IMG/VR virus record: IMGVR_UViG_3300042302_000177
Location: 1-64,000 of that record
DNA length: 64,000 bases
DNA from: a virus
Reading direction: 5' to 3' (one strand)
Shown: positions 24,786-33,301 of the stretch, in pieces
How the letters are laid out: each line of letters opens with the position of its first letter
Numbering within the stretch: position 1 is the stretch's first letter
The notes under the pieces: model-generated
Told to the model about the DNA's origin: nothing
Databases searched by the model: none
Seen by the model: the letters and a program-made list of their open reading frames with translations, nothing else
Program-made: the position numbers and the translations under genes

Positions 24786-26054
24786 ATGTCCGCAGTAATG
24801 AAACAAGAAAAACAAAAGAAACAAGATTGGTTAGGTAAAACTTTTAGCGAAAGTGAAAAAGCTAAAATTCTCGATAAACTAATTACCGCACGAGTTGGGC
24901 TCTTGCTCCGCCATCCGTTTTTTGGTAATCTTGCTACCCGAATGAAAATGGTAGAGGCTAGCGACTGGTGTCAAACCCTTGCAACAGATGGTCGCAATTT
25001 TTATTTTAATTTAGGATTTGTAAATAAACTTACTCCTAAGGAAGCAGAGTTTGGCTTTGCACACGAGGTCCTCCATAATGTATTTGATCATATGGGTCGG
25101 CGAGACGGGCGCGACCCTCAACTGTCAAACATTGCCGCAGACTATGCCGCTAACCAAATTCTTAAAGACGAACGTATCGGTACAGTTCCTAGCTTTATTA
25201 AGATTTTCCAGGACGACAAATATCGCGGATGGAGTTACGAGCAGATTTATCAGGACCTTTACGACAAGGCTGAAAAGATTGATATTTCCCAATTAGGGGA
25301 ATTGCTCGACGAACACCTAGATGGTGAGGGTGAAGATGGGGAAGGTGAAGGCAAAGATGGAGAAGAAATTAACGGAAGTGGTAAGGGCCGGCCACGTTTG
25401 ACTGCAGAAGAAAAGAAACAAATCCGTGATGAGATCAAAGAAGCTATGGTAGCGGCTGCTCAATCAGCAGGTGCAGGTAAAGTGCCTGCAGGTATTGCTA
25501 GAATGATCAAAGACTTTACTGAGCCAAAGATGGACTGGCGACAACTGTTGCGCATGAATATCCAAAGTATTCTTAAAAGCAATTTTAGCTTTGCTCGCCC
25601 TAACCGCAAGAGTCAACAATGTGGCGCTATCTTGCCAGGTATGATGAATGAAGAAACTATTGACGTATCTGTAGCAATCGATATGTCTGGTAGTATTTCA
25701 GATGCTATGGCTAAAGATTTCTTGTCAGAAGTCAAAGGTATTATGGATGAGTACAAGGACTTTAAATTAGATTTGTGGTGTTTTGATACTAACGTATACG
25801 GTTACAAACAATTTACCGGAGATACTGCTGATGATATTAACGAGTACGATTGCCAAGGTGGCGGTGGTACTGATTTTGATGCAAACTGGGAATTCATGAA
25901 GTACAATGATATTCAACCCAAGAAGTTTATTATGTTTACTGACGGTTATCCCTGCGGTAGCTGGGGAGATGAAGATTATTGTGATACTATCTTTATTATT
26001 CACGGTAACGATGCCATAATTTCTCCATTCGGCCAGACCGCGCATTATAAATAA
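24786..26054 (+). CDS. Putative metallopeptidase-like/VWA domain protein, MoxR partner
   Basis: A 422-residue protein. The N-terminal domain carries HEVLHNVFDH (93-102), an H-E-x-x-H zinc-binding signature as in the VWA-like/DUF2201 group. An acidic glycine linker (about 177-200) follows. The C-terminal VWA domain has the MIDAS motif DMSGS (299-303), a G-G-G-G-T-D segment (CQGGGGTDFDANW) and FTDGYP. With the upstream MoxR-type ATPase it forms the classic ATPase/VWA pair. Whether the HExxH site cleaves peptides or only binds metal is unknown. Confidence 0.8.
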   Translation: MSAVMKQEKQKKQDWLGKTFSESEKAKILDKLITARVGLLLRHPFFGNLATRMKMVEASDWCQTLATDGRNFYFNLGFVNKLTPKEAEFGFAHEVLHNVFDHMGRRDGRDPQLSNIAADYAANQILKDERIGTVPSFIKIFQDDKYRGWSYEQIYQDLYDKAEKIDISQLGELLDEHLDGEGEDGEGEGKDGEEINGSGKGRPRLTAEEKKQIRDEIKEAMVAAAQSAGAGKVPAGIARMIKDFTEPKMDWRQLLRMNIQSILKSNFSFARPNRKSQQCGAILPGMMNEETIDVSVAIDMSGSISDAMAKDFLSEVKGIMDEYKDFKLDLWCFDTNVYGYKQFTGDTADDINEYDCQGGGGTDFDANWEFMKYNDIQPKKFIMFTDGYPCGSWGDEDYCDTIFIIHGNDAIISPFGQTAHYK

Positions 26055-26066
26055 TATAGGTAGATT

Positions 26067-26357
26067 ATGGCATTAAATAGAGGAACGGTAAATGCTTTAA
26101 ATGTTCTAGGATTTAGAAAACTATCTTTTATTCCAGAACATTTTTCCAAAATCTCTATTGATTCAAAGTTTGATACCAAAATTATAGAACAATGGATCGA
26201 ATATAATTTAAATAGCAGATACGCTATACAAGGAAAATATAGTTTAGATGCAAATAGGAAAATGATTTCTGTTATTGAAATAGGAATCGAGGATCCTAAA
26301 GAACTAACTATGTTATCATTAGGATGTCAACATTTACATAAAAAAGGAATTAATTAA
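26067..26357 (+). CDS. Small hypothetical protein
   Basis: A 96-residue protein following the VWA gene by 12 bases, with a weak TAGGTAG ribosome site. It contains FRKLSFIPEHFSKISIDSKF and a patterned IIEQWIEYNLNSRYAI segment. More AT-rich than its neighbours; function unknown. Confidence 0.62.
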   Translation: MALNRGTVNALNVLGFRKLSFIPEHFSKISIDSKFDTKIIEQWIEYNLNSRYAIQGKYSLDANRKMISVIEIGIEDPKELTMLSLGCQHLHKKGIN

Positions 26358-26600
26358 ATGGAAAACCAAGAAACAGTTCAAGACGCTAGTCAAGTAACTC
26401 CAGAGGCTGCGCCACCGCAACAACCAGATCTTACAATCACTGATCTAACAAATATCCGTGCGATCATTGATGTTGCAGTTCGTAGAGGGGCATTTGGAGC
26501 TTCAGAAGCGTCCGGAGTAGGCACAGTATTTGATAAACTAAACGCATTCTTAAATGCTGTTGCACCTCCTAAGTCAGACGACAAAGCACCAAAACAATAA
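26358..26600 (+). CDS. Small conserved phage protein
   Basis: An 80-residue protein. A disordered, proline/glutamine-rich N-terminus (about 1-25) precedes one conserved helical block (TDLTNIRAIIDVAVRRGAFG, then VGTVFDKLNAFL) and a disordered tail. I recognise the block as frequent in T4-like environmental phages. Function unknown. Confidence 0.68.
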   Translation: MENQETVQDASQVTPEAAPPQQPDLTITDLTNIRAIIDVAVRRGAFGASEASGVGTVFDKLNAFLNAVAPPKSDDKAPKQ

Positions 26601-26612
26601 AAGGAGATTCAC

Positions 26613-27218
26613 ATGAAACATGTGGGAAAAATGAAAAATAATGCTGCTCGAGTAGCAGTAGTTTATAGGACTGTTCCGGGAGAGCCCAACAACGCATTAG
26701 TAGTTGGGACTAGTGGCTTGCCAGATGCTAATCACGATGCTTTGATGAGCGTTATTCAAAGTGAATCCGGTCAACAAGCAAACGAGTTAGCTGACATCTT
26801 AGCAACACGCCGATTCCCAGACGGTGATGTAATGCTAAGTTGGTTACACGCCCGTGGACAACTTAAAAAAGTTCCCACTAATCTCGTGTTAATGACTCCC
26901 AATACTCAAACACAAATTCCATTGAATGAACTCAATGAAATGATTGCAACTCAGAAAGGAATCACTGTTGAGGATTTGGCTGTTAGTGATGGTCAGAAAA
27001 AATCTACCGTTACTAAAAAAGAAGCCAAGGAAGAAATTATTGTCGATGATATTATTGTCGACACTGCTCCTACAATTGCAGAAGCACCAGTTACTGCATC
27101 TGACTTGCGGTCAATGGCAGACAAACTTTCTAAGCAGGCAGCAGAGATGCGCCGCAAAGCAGACGAAATGTCTCCGCCAGTTAAGAAGACGGCTAAGGCA
27201 ACAAAAGCCGAAGCTTAA
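26613..27218 (+). CDS. Conserved phage protein of unknown function
   Basis: A 201-residue protein with AAGGAG before its ATG. Residues 1-130 form a patterned domain (MKNNAARVAVVYRTVPGEPN, LVLMTPNTQTQIPLNELNEM). The rest is a charged, alanine/lysine-rich tail with a likely coiled coil (DLRSMADKLSKQAAEMRRKA). The first domain looks conserved among T4-like phages from water samples. RegA was considered and rejected because its conserved sequence is absent. It overlaps the dihydrofolate reductase start by one base. Confidence 0.7.
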   Translation: MKHVGKMKNNAARVAVVYRTVPGEPNNALVVGTSGLPDANHDALMSVIQSESGQQANELADILATRRFPDGDVMLSWLHARGQLKKVPTNLVLMTPNTQTQIPLNELNEMIATQKGITVEDLAVSDGQKKSTVTKKEAKEEIIVDDIIVDTAPTIAEAPVTASDLRSMADKLSKQAAEMRRKADEMSPPVKKTAKATKAEA

Positions 27219-27694
27219 TGATTAACTGTTTAGTTGCAGTTGAACGAAACCAGGGCATAGGATTTAATGGTCAAATGCCCTGGCCTCACCTTAGGGGTGA
27301 TATGCAGTGGTTTAAACAAATGACAACTAATCAAGTTGTTATTATGGGTTCAACCACATATGATAGTTTGGGTAAATCTTTACCTAATAGAATTAATGTA
27401 GTGATAAGCAGAAAGAGAGTGCTAGGTGATCACACCTTTGACGACTGCGGTGCTGCCTTAGATTTTTGTTCTGTAGAATACCCTGATAAGGAAATTTTCA
27501 TTATCGGCGGAAGTGCCGTTTATGAACAATATCTCGATATTATTGACAGATTTTATATTACCGAAATAGATGCAGACTATGAGTGTGATAAGTTTTTTGA
27601 CCTTACCTATGTAAAAGAACACTTTACAAAGGTTAAAGAACACGCTATACTTAATGACCCGATAAAATATACAATAAAAGAATACAACTTATGA
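27218..27694 (+). CDS. frd: Dihydrofolate reductase
   Basis: A 158-residue DHFR: MINCLVAVERNQGIGFNGQMPW (substrate loop), DMQWFKQMT, VIMGSTTYDSLGKSLPNRIN (NADPH-binding) and EIFIIGGSAVYEQYL (the conserved G-G motif). It regenerates tetrahydrofolate for the thymidylate synthase encoded next, whose start overlaps its stop by 4 bases. The same pair is present in T4 (frd and td). Confidence 0.95.
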   Translation: MINCLVAVERNQGIGFNGQMPWPHLRGDMQWFKQMTTNQVVIMGSTTYDSLGKSLPNRINVVISRKRVLGDHTFDDCGAALDFCSVEYPDKEIFIIGGSAVYEQYLDIIDRFYITEIDADYECDKFFDLTYVKEHFTKVKEHAILNDPIKYTIKEYNL

Positions 27695-28575
27695 CACATC
27701 CAGAACAAGCATATCTCAATGCACTTAAAGACATTTTAGCAACAGGTGAACAGCGACCCGATAGAACTGGAGTCGGGACTATTAGTAAGTTCGGTGTACA
27801 ATTGCGATTTGATCTGCAGAAAGGATTTCCTGCTGTTACTACTAAGAAGCTAGCATGGCGTGCCTGTGTTAGCGAACTGCTTTGGTTTATTGAAGGCAGT
27901 GGTGATGAGAATCGCTTAAAGGAAATCCTACACGGTGAGCGTTATACCGATAAGAAAACTATATGGTCAGATAATGCCACAGCACCTTACTGGACAAACA
28001 AACGACTCCAGCGGCATGCAGGTGATCTCGGTCGTGTCTACGGCGTGCAATGGCGAAAGTGGCGTGCTCCGTTAGTTCGTATTAACAAAGTTGTCCTACA
28101 AAATTGCGACCAGTTGCTTAATTTAATTGACGGCTTAAAGAAAGACCCTTACGGTCGTAGACATATCATTACTGCATGGAATCCAGGCGAACTAGAACTA
28201 ATGGCATTACCTCCGTGCCATATGATGAGTCAATTCTACGTAAGCAACGGGAAACTAAGTTGTTCAATGTATCAACGTAGTGCAGACATGTTCCTCGGAG
28301 TACCGTTTAACATTGCCAGCTATGCACTGTTCACACATATGATTGCACAAGCCTGTGAATTAGAAGTCGGCGAACTTATTATTACCCTAGGTGACGCTCA
28401 TATCTACACCAATCATGTTGATCAGGTTAACGAGCAATTAGCACGTAAGCCATTACCGTTGCCAGAGTTAAAACTAAACCCTGCTGTCAAAAACATCACA
28501 GGGTTTACAATGGACGATATTGAATTGGTAAATTATACTAGTCACGATGCTATTAAAGCACCAATGGCTGTTTAA
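27691..28575 (+). CDS. td: Thymidylate synthase
   Basis: A 294-residue ThyA-type enzyme making dTMP from dUMP with methylene-tetrahydrofolate. The active-site Cys176 lies in LPPCHM, the phosphate-binding motif is RRHIITAWNP, and MFLGVPFNIASYALF keeps the Asn that selects dUMP. Phage dCMP hydroxymethylases have Asp there, so a hydroxymethylase is unlikely. The gene converges on the tail-fibre gene, with the two stop codons overlapping by 4 bases. A hairpin terminator for this transcript lies 27 bases beyond the stop. Confidence 0.95.
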   Translation: MTHPEQAYLNALKDILATGEQRPDRTGVGTISKFGVQLRFDLQKGFPAVTTKKLAWRACVSELLWFIEGSGDENRLKEILHGERYTDKKTIWSDNATAPYWTNKRLQRHAGDLGRVYGVQWRKWRAPLVRINKVVLQNCDQLLNLIDGLKKDPYGRRHIITAWNPGELELMALPPCHMMSQFYVSNGKLSCSMYQRSADMFLGVPFNIASYALFTHMIAQACELEVGELIITLGDAHIYTNHVDQVNEQLARKPLPLPELKLNPAVKNITGFTMDDIELVNYTSHDAIKAPMAV

Positions 28576-29840
28576 ACTTTAATTTCTATTACACCAAAAG
28601 AGCCTTCGAAATCTTCGAGGGCTTTTCCTATTACAGCATCCGAACTGTCATGATCCTGTTTCTTAGTAGCATATCCCTGTTTATATCCACTGGTAACTAA
28701 TAGGTCGCCCTTCTTAACGGGGCCACAAATCTTGCAAGGAACACGACCTTTTAAGGCAATATAGGGGTGAGTTTCGTCGGTTCCTGCCTCGGAATTCATC
28801 ATATATGCCGGATTTTTACTCACTACTCCTGCAACCGTTGTCGTTGCCTGTAATGTAGCAAGAGTAACTTCTTTTTCTCCGCCTAACATTAGTACAGTTC
28901 CAAATTCATATGCCGCATCTGCGGCATAGCGTTCAGCAATGTCAGCATAATATGCACTGGTTGCAACGCCTTTAAAAATATCAGCTTTAACACTTTTATC
29001 AAATGGATTATAATAAAACGATGAAGTAGTGTAGATTGCGTCTGTTTTGGTATAAGTTGTGCCAGTTGTAAACGGAATAGGAAATGTACCTACACTTGGC
29101 GGAATATCTGTAACAAGTCCGATTGCAGTGGTTGCAGTATTTGCATTAACTGCATGCCTTGCACTTCCCCAAAAGTAAATTCCCTGAGACGCTGATTCAC
29201 CTGTTGAGTAGTTTGCACCTCTTAAAGTAATACCTTTACTGATCGTTGATGTAGAACCTGAATCATAGATAGGATATTTTGGTAGTGGTGGTTGATCTGC
29301 TTGAGTTACTGTATATGTTTCTGCAGAAACCATAGCAACTACTTCATCATTTGCTCCTACAATAGCTTTAATATTGTATTTTGGTGTACCAGTATCTTCT
29401 TGTGCGTATTCGACATCGCCTTTCCATTGAGCTCTGGTGTCGGCGCCGCTAGGAGGACCTATTAAAACAAAATTCTCACCATTGTAGGCATAAAGTTGTT
29501 CTTCTCTACTATCAAACCATAGATCGCCTGATTCGTAGATTTTAGTATTGTTAGGATTTTCAGTATTAACATCTAAATTGGAAATGCTTTTCCAATTTGC
29601 GCCATCAAACACATTGAGTCTTTTGTTTGCAGTATCATACCAAAGTTGACCATCAATCGGTTTAGATGGAGGAATAGTATTTGAAAAATTCTCAAGCAAT
29701 TTTAAAAAGTTTTCATTTTGCCATTCACCGTAACCTGCATAGTTTCTTCCAACAAAAATTAAATCAGTTGTGAGATCCAACGAAGCATCTTGTACTATCG
29801 TAATCTGTGTTCCATCTGTTTTATTGAGAATGTAAGGCAT
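28572..29840 (-). CDS. Tail fibre-like protein, paralogue A (C-terminal IMC/peptidase-G2-like segment)
   Basis: A 422-residue protein. Residues 1-80 share a domain with the two genes that precede it in transcription: NFLKLLENFSN..PP...GQLWYDT...L-x-V-[FY]-D-G-x-x-W. A second beta module (TKIYESGDLWFDSREEQLYAY) follows. Around residue 300, AYYADIAERYAADAAYEFGT resembles the Y-A-D-[IL]-A-E-x-Y segment of chaperone-like ends of phage fibres, and the following beta-rich tail (VAGVVSKNPAYMM) also fits that family. Probably a fibre or whisker contacting the host. It is the last gene of the late minus-strand operon. Confidence 0.75.
   Translation of the reverse strand: MPYILNKTDGTQITIVQDASLDLTTDLIFVGRNYAGYGEWQNENFLKLLENFSNTIPPSKPIDGQLWYDTANKRLNVFDGANWKSISNLDVNTENPNNTKIYESGDLWFDSREEQLYAYNGENFVLIGPPSGADTRAQWKGDVEYAQEDTGTPKYNIKAIVGANDEVVAMVSAETYTVTQADQPPLPKYPIYDSGSTSTISKGITLRGANYSTGESASQGIYFWGSARHAVNANTATTAIGLVTDIPPSVGTFPIPFTTGTTYTKTDAIYTTSSFYYNPFDKSVKADIFKGVATSAYYADIAERYAADAAYEFGTVLMLGGEKEVTLATLQATTTVAGVVSKNPAYMMNSEAGTDETHPYIALKGRVPCKICGPVKKGDLLVTSGYKQGYATKKQDHDSSDAVIGKALEDFEGSFGVIEIKV
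28602..28626 (+). terminator. Bidirectional-type hairpin terminator inside the 3' end of the convergent gene
   Basis: GCCTTCGAA (28602-28610), loop ATC, TTCGAGGGC (28614-28622) form a 9-bp stem with one G-T pair, followed by TTTT on the + strand. On the - strand the flanking AAAAG gives a T tract as well. It lies downstream of thymidylate synthase and within the last codons of the opposing fibre gene. Confidence 0.72.
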
Positions 29841-29842
29841 AA

Positions 29843-30811
29843 TTATTCCTGATATGTAATGTTATTGTTAAAAGTGGTAAAAGAATTATAATATGCATCT
29901 ACAGTATCCCAGCGAGCAAGTCCTCCTACATTTGTTAATGTAAAGTGTCTAACAGAAAGAAGAGCATTGTAATTACACAGCACTTTAGCCTGAGATCCTA
30001 TAACATAGGTTGCGGTACTAAACAAATTAGGCAATGCTTTTAATCTTAAAGCATTGTTTCCATCATTGATGTTTGTTAGATTTGTTCCAGTTGTGCCAGT
30101 TTTTGTATCACCGTATGTGGTAATATCAAATGCAGTTGTTAAATTCTTATCATAAACTGTATTACCCCTTACATATAAATTTCCTTTTACATCAAGGTCA
30201 TCTAAAATTGTAATACCGTTAACAACATTAGTTGCTGTTGTCTGTCCAAAGTACACTGTTGAGCTAGAAGCACTCATTGTAAAGGATGCAGTAGTCACTA
30301 ACGCAGTCGGAGCACCGTAAGAATACAGCACTGAAACATTTTGTTTTTGGTTAAACGTATTCTCTAAAATATTTACAGGAGGAACCATAACTCCCATTTT
30401 ACCATTTTGTAGATCTACTCTAGGATCAACAAGGAACCATTGATTTAAAGGATATCCTTGCCAGATTTTAAATTCACCATTAGTGCTATTGTACCACAAA
30501 TCTCCTGTACTTGTTGTTACGGGTTGCGTACCACTGATAGTTGCGCCGTATGTAGGATTAAACTCTACACCATCATAGACTGTTAATTTACTGTTAATTG
30601 TGTCGTACCACAACTGACCAACTTGTGCTTGTAAAGGTTGATTAGGAGAAGCAAAATTAGTCAACAGTTTTACAAAATTATTGTTTACATACTGTCCGTA
30701 CTTGTTAACATTCTTACCTATTAAATCTAAACTAGTAGTGATAGAATCTACATCTCCATCTGCCATGGTTAACAATACTGTACCGTCACTTCTATATATG
30801 ATATATGCCAT
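29843..30811 (-). CDS. Tail fibre-like protein, paralogue B
   Basis: A 322-residue protein sharing the N-terminal ~85-residue domain of its neighbours (NNFVKLLTNFASPNQPLQAQ, GQLWYDT, LTVYDGVEF) and a second L-W-Y-N-S module (TSTGDLWYNSTNGEFKIW). The rest is threonine/serine/asparagine-rich beta structure, as in fibre shafts, with no recognisable tip domain. Two bases separate it from the next fibre gene, so the three paralogues are co-transcribed. Confidence 0.72.
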   Translation of the reverse strand: MAYIIYRSDGTVLLTMADGDVDSITTSLDLIGKNVNKYGQYVNNNFVKLLTNFASPNQPLQAQVGQLWYDTINSKLTVYDGVEFNPTYGATISGTQPVTTSTGDLWYNSTNGEFKIWQGYPLNQWFLVDPRVDLQNGKMGVMVPPVNILENTFNQKQNVSVLYSYGAPTALVTTASFTMSASSSTVYFGQTTATNVVNGITILDDLDVKGNLYVRGNTVYDKNLTTAFDITTYGDTKTGTTGTNLTNINDGNNALRLKALPNLFSTATYVIGSQAKVLCNYNALLSVRHFTLTNVGGLARWDTVDAYYNSFTTFNNNITYQE

Positions 30812-30815
30812 GTTA

Positions 30816-32636
30816 TTATGTCTTTATAATATAGTTCATTGTAACTGGTACAATGTTTGTAGTGGTAGTAGCATATCTCAAATCCGGAACACTAAAGCTA
30901 CCACTTGCTCCACCAAATGTATAACCAATTACACCAAATAAATCTCCCTGTAACACGGTAGATGTAGACCCGCCATTGCATAAAATCCATGTAGGCTGAC
31001 CGTCTGGCTTAACCGCTGAGGGAGGTGTTGAAGTTGGCCACGGAATAATCATCCCTGGCTGCATTACCATGTCGTAAACATCTGATAAGAAATCTGCCTT
31101 GCTGATTTGTCTTACACCTTGCTCTATAGTTGTAGATGTTGCGGTGTCAACTACTAACAACGTCTGAGTAGCAGTGGTCGATGTAACTGTTGACTGTGCT
31201 GTAATTAAAGCTGTGGTAGCAGTAGTATTAAGAGCTACATTACCTAATCCATTAAATGATACAGATCCGGTTGTTGCAAACTGTCCAATAACACTAAATT
31301 GTCGAGAAGCTTCTAATTGAACAGCCTGTGAAGCAACTCCGTATATTGTAAGTGTAGATCCAGTTGAACCAATTTGTGATGTATAAATTCTACGAAATGC
31401 TCTAGTTGGAGATCCTAATTCATATGAATTGTTTTCTGCTGGTTGTAAAATAGTGCCGCTTCCGCCGGGCTGACCTATTGTAATTAGCCCAACCATTGAA
31501 GAAGTTGTTACTACAGTTAATGTGTTTGCTTCTAAAGTTCTTCCAAACGACCCGCCACCGGAAACATCTAGAGCAGAATCGGTATTAGAAGTAATTGTTA
31601 CATCATCTGAAAACTTACCGCTACCTGTAACATCTAATGTTTTGGTAGGAATAGGATTATTAACTCCCACAAATCCTGCAGATGTGAGCTTTAAATAAGA
31701 CTTGTCAAAGAAACTATCAGAAATACCTATCTTCATTCCAGAAGAGCTAGTGTTAGCGTAGGTAACAAATGCCTCAGATGCAGTACTATATATTTTAATA
31801 GCTTTTGCAGTTGTATCTTTTTTAATTTGAATACCGCCAGATGACTCAACTACAAAGGTACCTGTATGAATCTGAGGTGCAAGTATAGATTTATTTCTTA
31901 ATACATCAGATGCTTTAACGGTTACACCCGAACTGAGATATAAAGATGCAGCACTTTCTGCTACTCCGTTGTATCTTGTAGGAATTCTGGAAGTTAAATT
32001 TGTTCCTGCCTTAATAACAGTAAAACCATCAATAACACTTCTAGGAGTAAATTCATTATAAGAGATAATTTCAACTACTTTGCCGTTTGCCCAGTTTAAA
32101 ATAACAGGATACTCTACTTTATTAGCAACGGTACTAGTATTAGTTTCAATGACTCTAACTTCTGCTCCGGACTTTGAAGTACCAGATAAGCTACTAGGAC
32201 CAACAAGAGTCCATCCATCGGCATCACGTATGTTTAATTGATTCGAAACTGTATCAACCCAGATGTCTCCAATTGTTACTCCAGAACTATAACTTAAACT
32301 AGGATCAGAATTTTGTTGATAGATTCCGCTAGCAGCTGGCCATCGATTACTTGTAATGTCACCATTATTAACTCTTAAAACTTTTCTGTTAGGATTGCTA
32401 GTATCATACCATAGTTGTCCCTTAATTGAATTAATAGGAGGGTTAGGTCCTGCAAAATTTTCCAACAATTTTAAAAAATTTTGTGTAGTATCAAGACCGT
32501 AATTAGTATATCCTGGCCCGACTAGATCAAGACTGGTACTATAATTGTTCTTTCCAGGACCTAATGTTGTTCCTAATACCTGCACTGTGCCAGTGTTTGT
32601 AGGGTCTGAGAATCGAAGTGTATATGAATTAGCCAT
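30816..32636 (-). CDS. Tail fibre protein with phage tail-collar domain, paralogue C
   Basis: A 606-residue protein. The shared N-terminal domain (TTQNFLKLLENFAGPNPPIN, GQLWYDTSNPN) is followed by a long beta-rich shaft. The C-terminus, from about residue 505, is a tail-collar domain: MQPGMIIPWP, TWILCNGGSTS and GVIGYTFGGASGSFSVPDLR, the pattern of T4 short fibre and microcystin-dependent-type proteins. Probably the receptor-binding or collar-like fibre. First of the three paralogues to be transcribed. Confidence 0.8.
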   Translation of the reverse strand: MANSYTLRFSDPTNTGTVQVLGTTLGPGKNNYSTSLDLVGPGYTNYGLDTTQNFLKLLENFAGPNPPINSIKGQLWYDTSNPNRKVLRVNNGDITSNRWPAASGIYQQNSDPSLSYSSGVTIGDIWVDTVSNQLNIRDADGWTLVGPSSLSGTSKSGAEVRVIETNTSTVANKVEYPVILNWANGKVVEIISYNEFTPRSVIDGFTVIKAGTNLTSRIPTRYNGVAESAASLYLSSGVTVKASDVLRNKSILAPQIHTGTFVVESSGGIQIKKDTTAKAIKIYSTASEAFVTYANTSSSGMKIGISDSFFDKSYLKLTSAGFVGVNNPIPTKTLDVTGSGKFSDDVTITSNTDSALDVSGGGSFGRTLEANTLTVVTTSSMVGLITIGQPGGSGTILQPAENNSYELGSPTRAFRRIYTSQIGSTGSTLTIYGVASQAVQLEASRQFSVIGQFATTGSVSFNGLGNVALNTTATTALITAQSTVTSTTATQTLLVVDTATSTTIEQGVRQISKADFLSDVYDMVMQPGMIIPWPTSTPPSAVKPDGQPTWILCNGGSTSTVLQGDLFGVIGYTFGGASGSFSVPDLRYATTTTNIVPVTMNYIIKT

Positions 32637-32639
32637 GTT

Positions 32640-33269
32640 TTAAACTCCGGTGCTCAAACTTTGGATCCTAATTGTATAATCTACCTGAATCATCCTGTTT
32701 AATGATTTCTGAACAGGGTGGAAGATAACATGTGTTAATAACATTCCTGTATTCGGACCTTCTGGATTAAAGGATCTCAATCCTAATTCATCAAACACAA
32801 AATTAGATTCAGTGTTTGTTTCTGTATCAAATGCGGCTTGACCGCTCGGCTCACCAAAATCAAGCAAACAACTTACTAGCACGTCAGTATAAACTGTGCC
32901 AGCAATGTGTCTAGTTTCCATAAAATTACGTGCAGGATCTAACGAGTATGAACTTTTCGAATCAACAGTTTTATAATAAGTTTGATTATATAGGCTAGCA
33001 CTTGTTCCTACACTGTTAGGTGTAAGGTAAGTAATGATTCCTGTACTATCAACTCTGCTTCCTCCGTTGCCGAACACCATCTCGGCAATGGGTCCTTCGC
33101 CTTGATTTGCTATACTCTGTGCCAATGCTATGGAAAAATTCTCATAATGAATAGCGTTTCTTTTATTAATAAAGACTTCTTGAGAGATAGGATCGTAGAT
33201 TTTAATATGACCCTGGATGCCTATTGCTCCAGCTTCATTCGGTAAATTGTTCATGTTTCTGTTATCCAT
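32640..33269 (-). CDS. Conserved virion structural protein (putative)
   Basis: A 209-residue beta-rich protein (GIQGHIKIYDPISQEVFINK, FSIALAQSIANQGEGPIAEM, IQVDYTIRIQSL) inside the tail module. I recognise its general form from T4-like environmental phages, always in structural gene clusters, but not a specific role. Start choice: ATG at 33267-33269, with a second in-frame ATG 15 bases on. A GATAAATAT element lies only 5 bases upstream of the first ATG, so the second start may be used on transcripts from it. Confidence 0.7.
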   Translation of the reverse strand: MDNRNMNNLPNEAGAIGIQGHIKIYDPISQEVFINKRNAIHYENFSIALAQSIANQGEGPIAEMVFGNGGSRVDSTGIITYLTPNSVGTSASLYNQTYYKTVDSKSSYSLDPARNFMETRHIAGTVYTDVLVSCLLDFGEPSGQAAFDTETNTESNFVFDELGLRSFNPEGPNTGMLLTHVIFHPVQKSLNRMIQVDYTIRIQSLSTGV

Positions 33270-33273
33270 AATG

Positions 33274-33282
33274 ATATTTATC
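33274..33282 (-). promoter_or_regulatory. Possible late promoter element GATAAATAT
   Basis: Reads GATAAATAT on the minus strand, similar to the T4 late -10 element TATAAATA. It is in the 32-base gap between the subtilisin-like gene and the next structural gene. It sits very close to the start codon, so its use is uncertain. Confidence 0.35.
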
Positions 33283-33301
33283 CATCTAAATTATAAGCGG
33301 T

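Noticed and set aside
26046-26053. TATAAATA exact match on the + strand
   Set aside because: It consists of the last codons and stop of the VWA gene, and the downstream gene is not a recognisable late gene; chance match is likely.
26613-27218. RegA translational repressor
   Set aside because: Size is somewhat larger and no RegA sequence pattern is present; only general position suggested it.
27691-28575. dCMP hydroxymethylase as an alternative for the thymidylate synthase
   Set aside because: The G-V-P-F-N-I segment keeps the dUMP-selecting Asn, and the gene is fused operon-style to dihydrofolate reductase, as in T4 frd-td.
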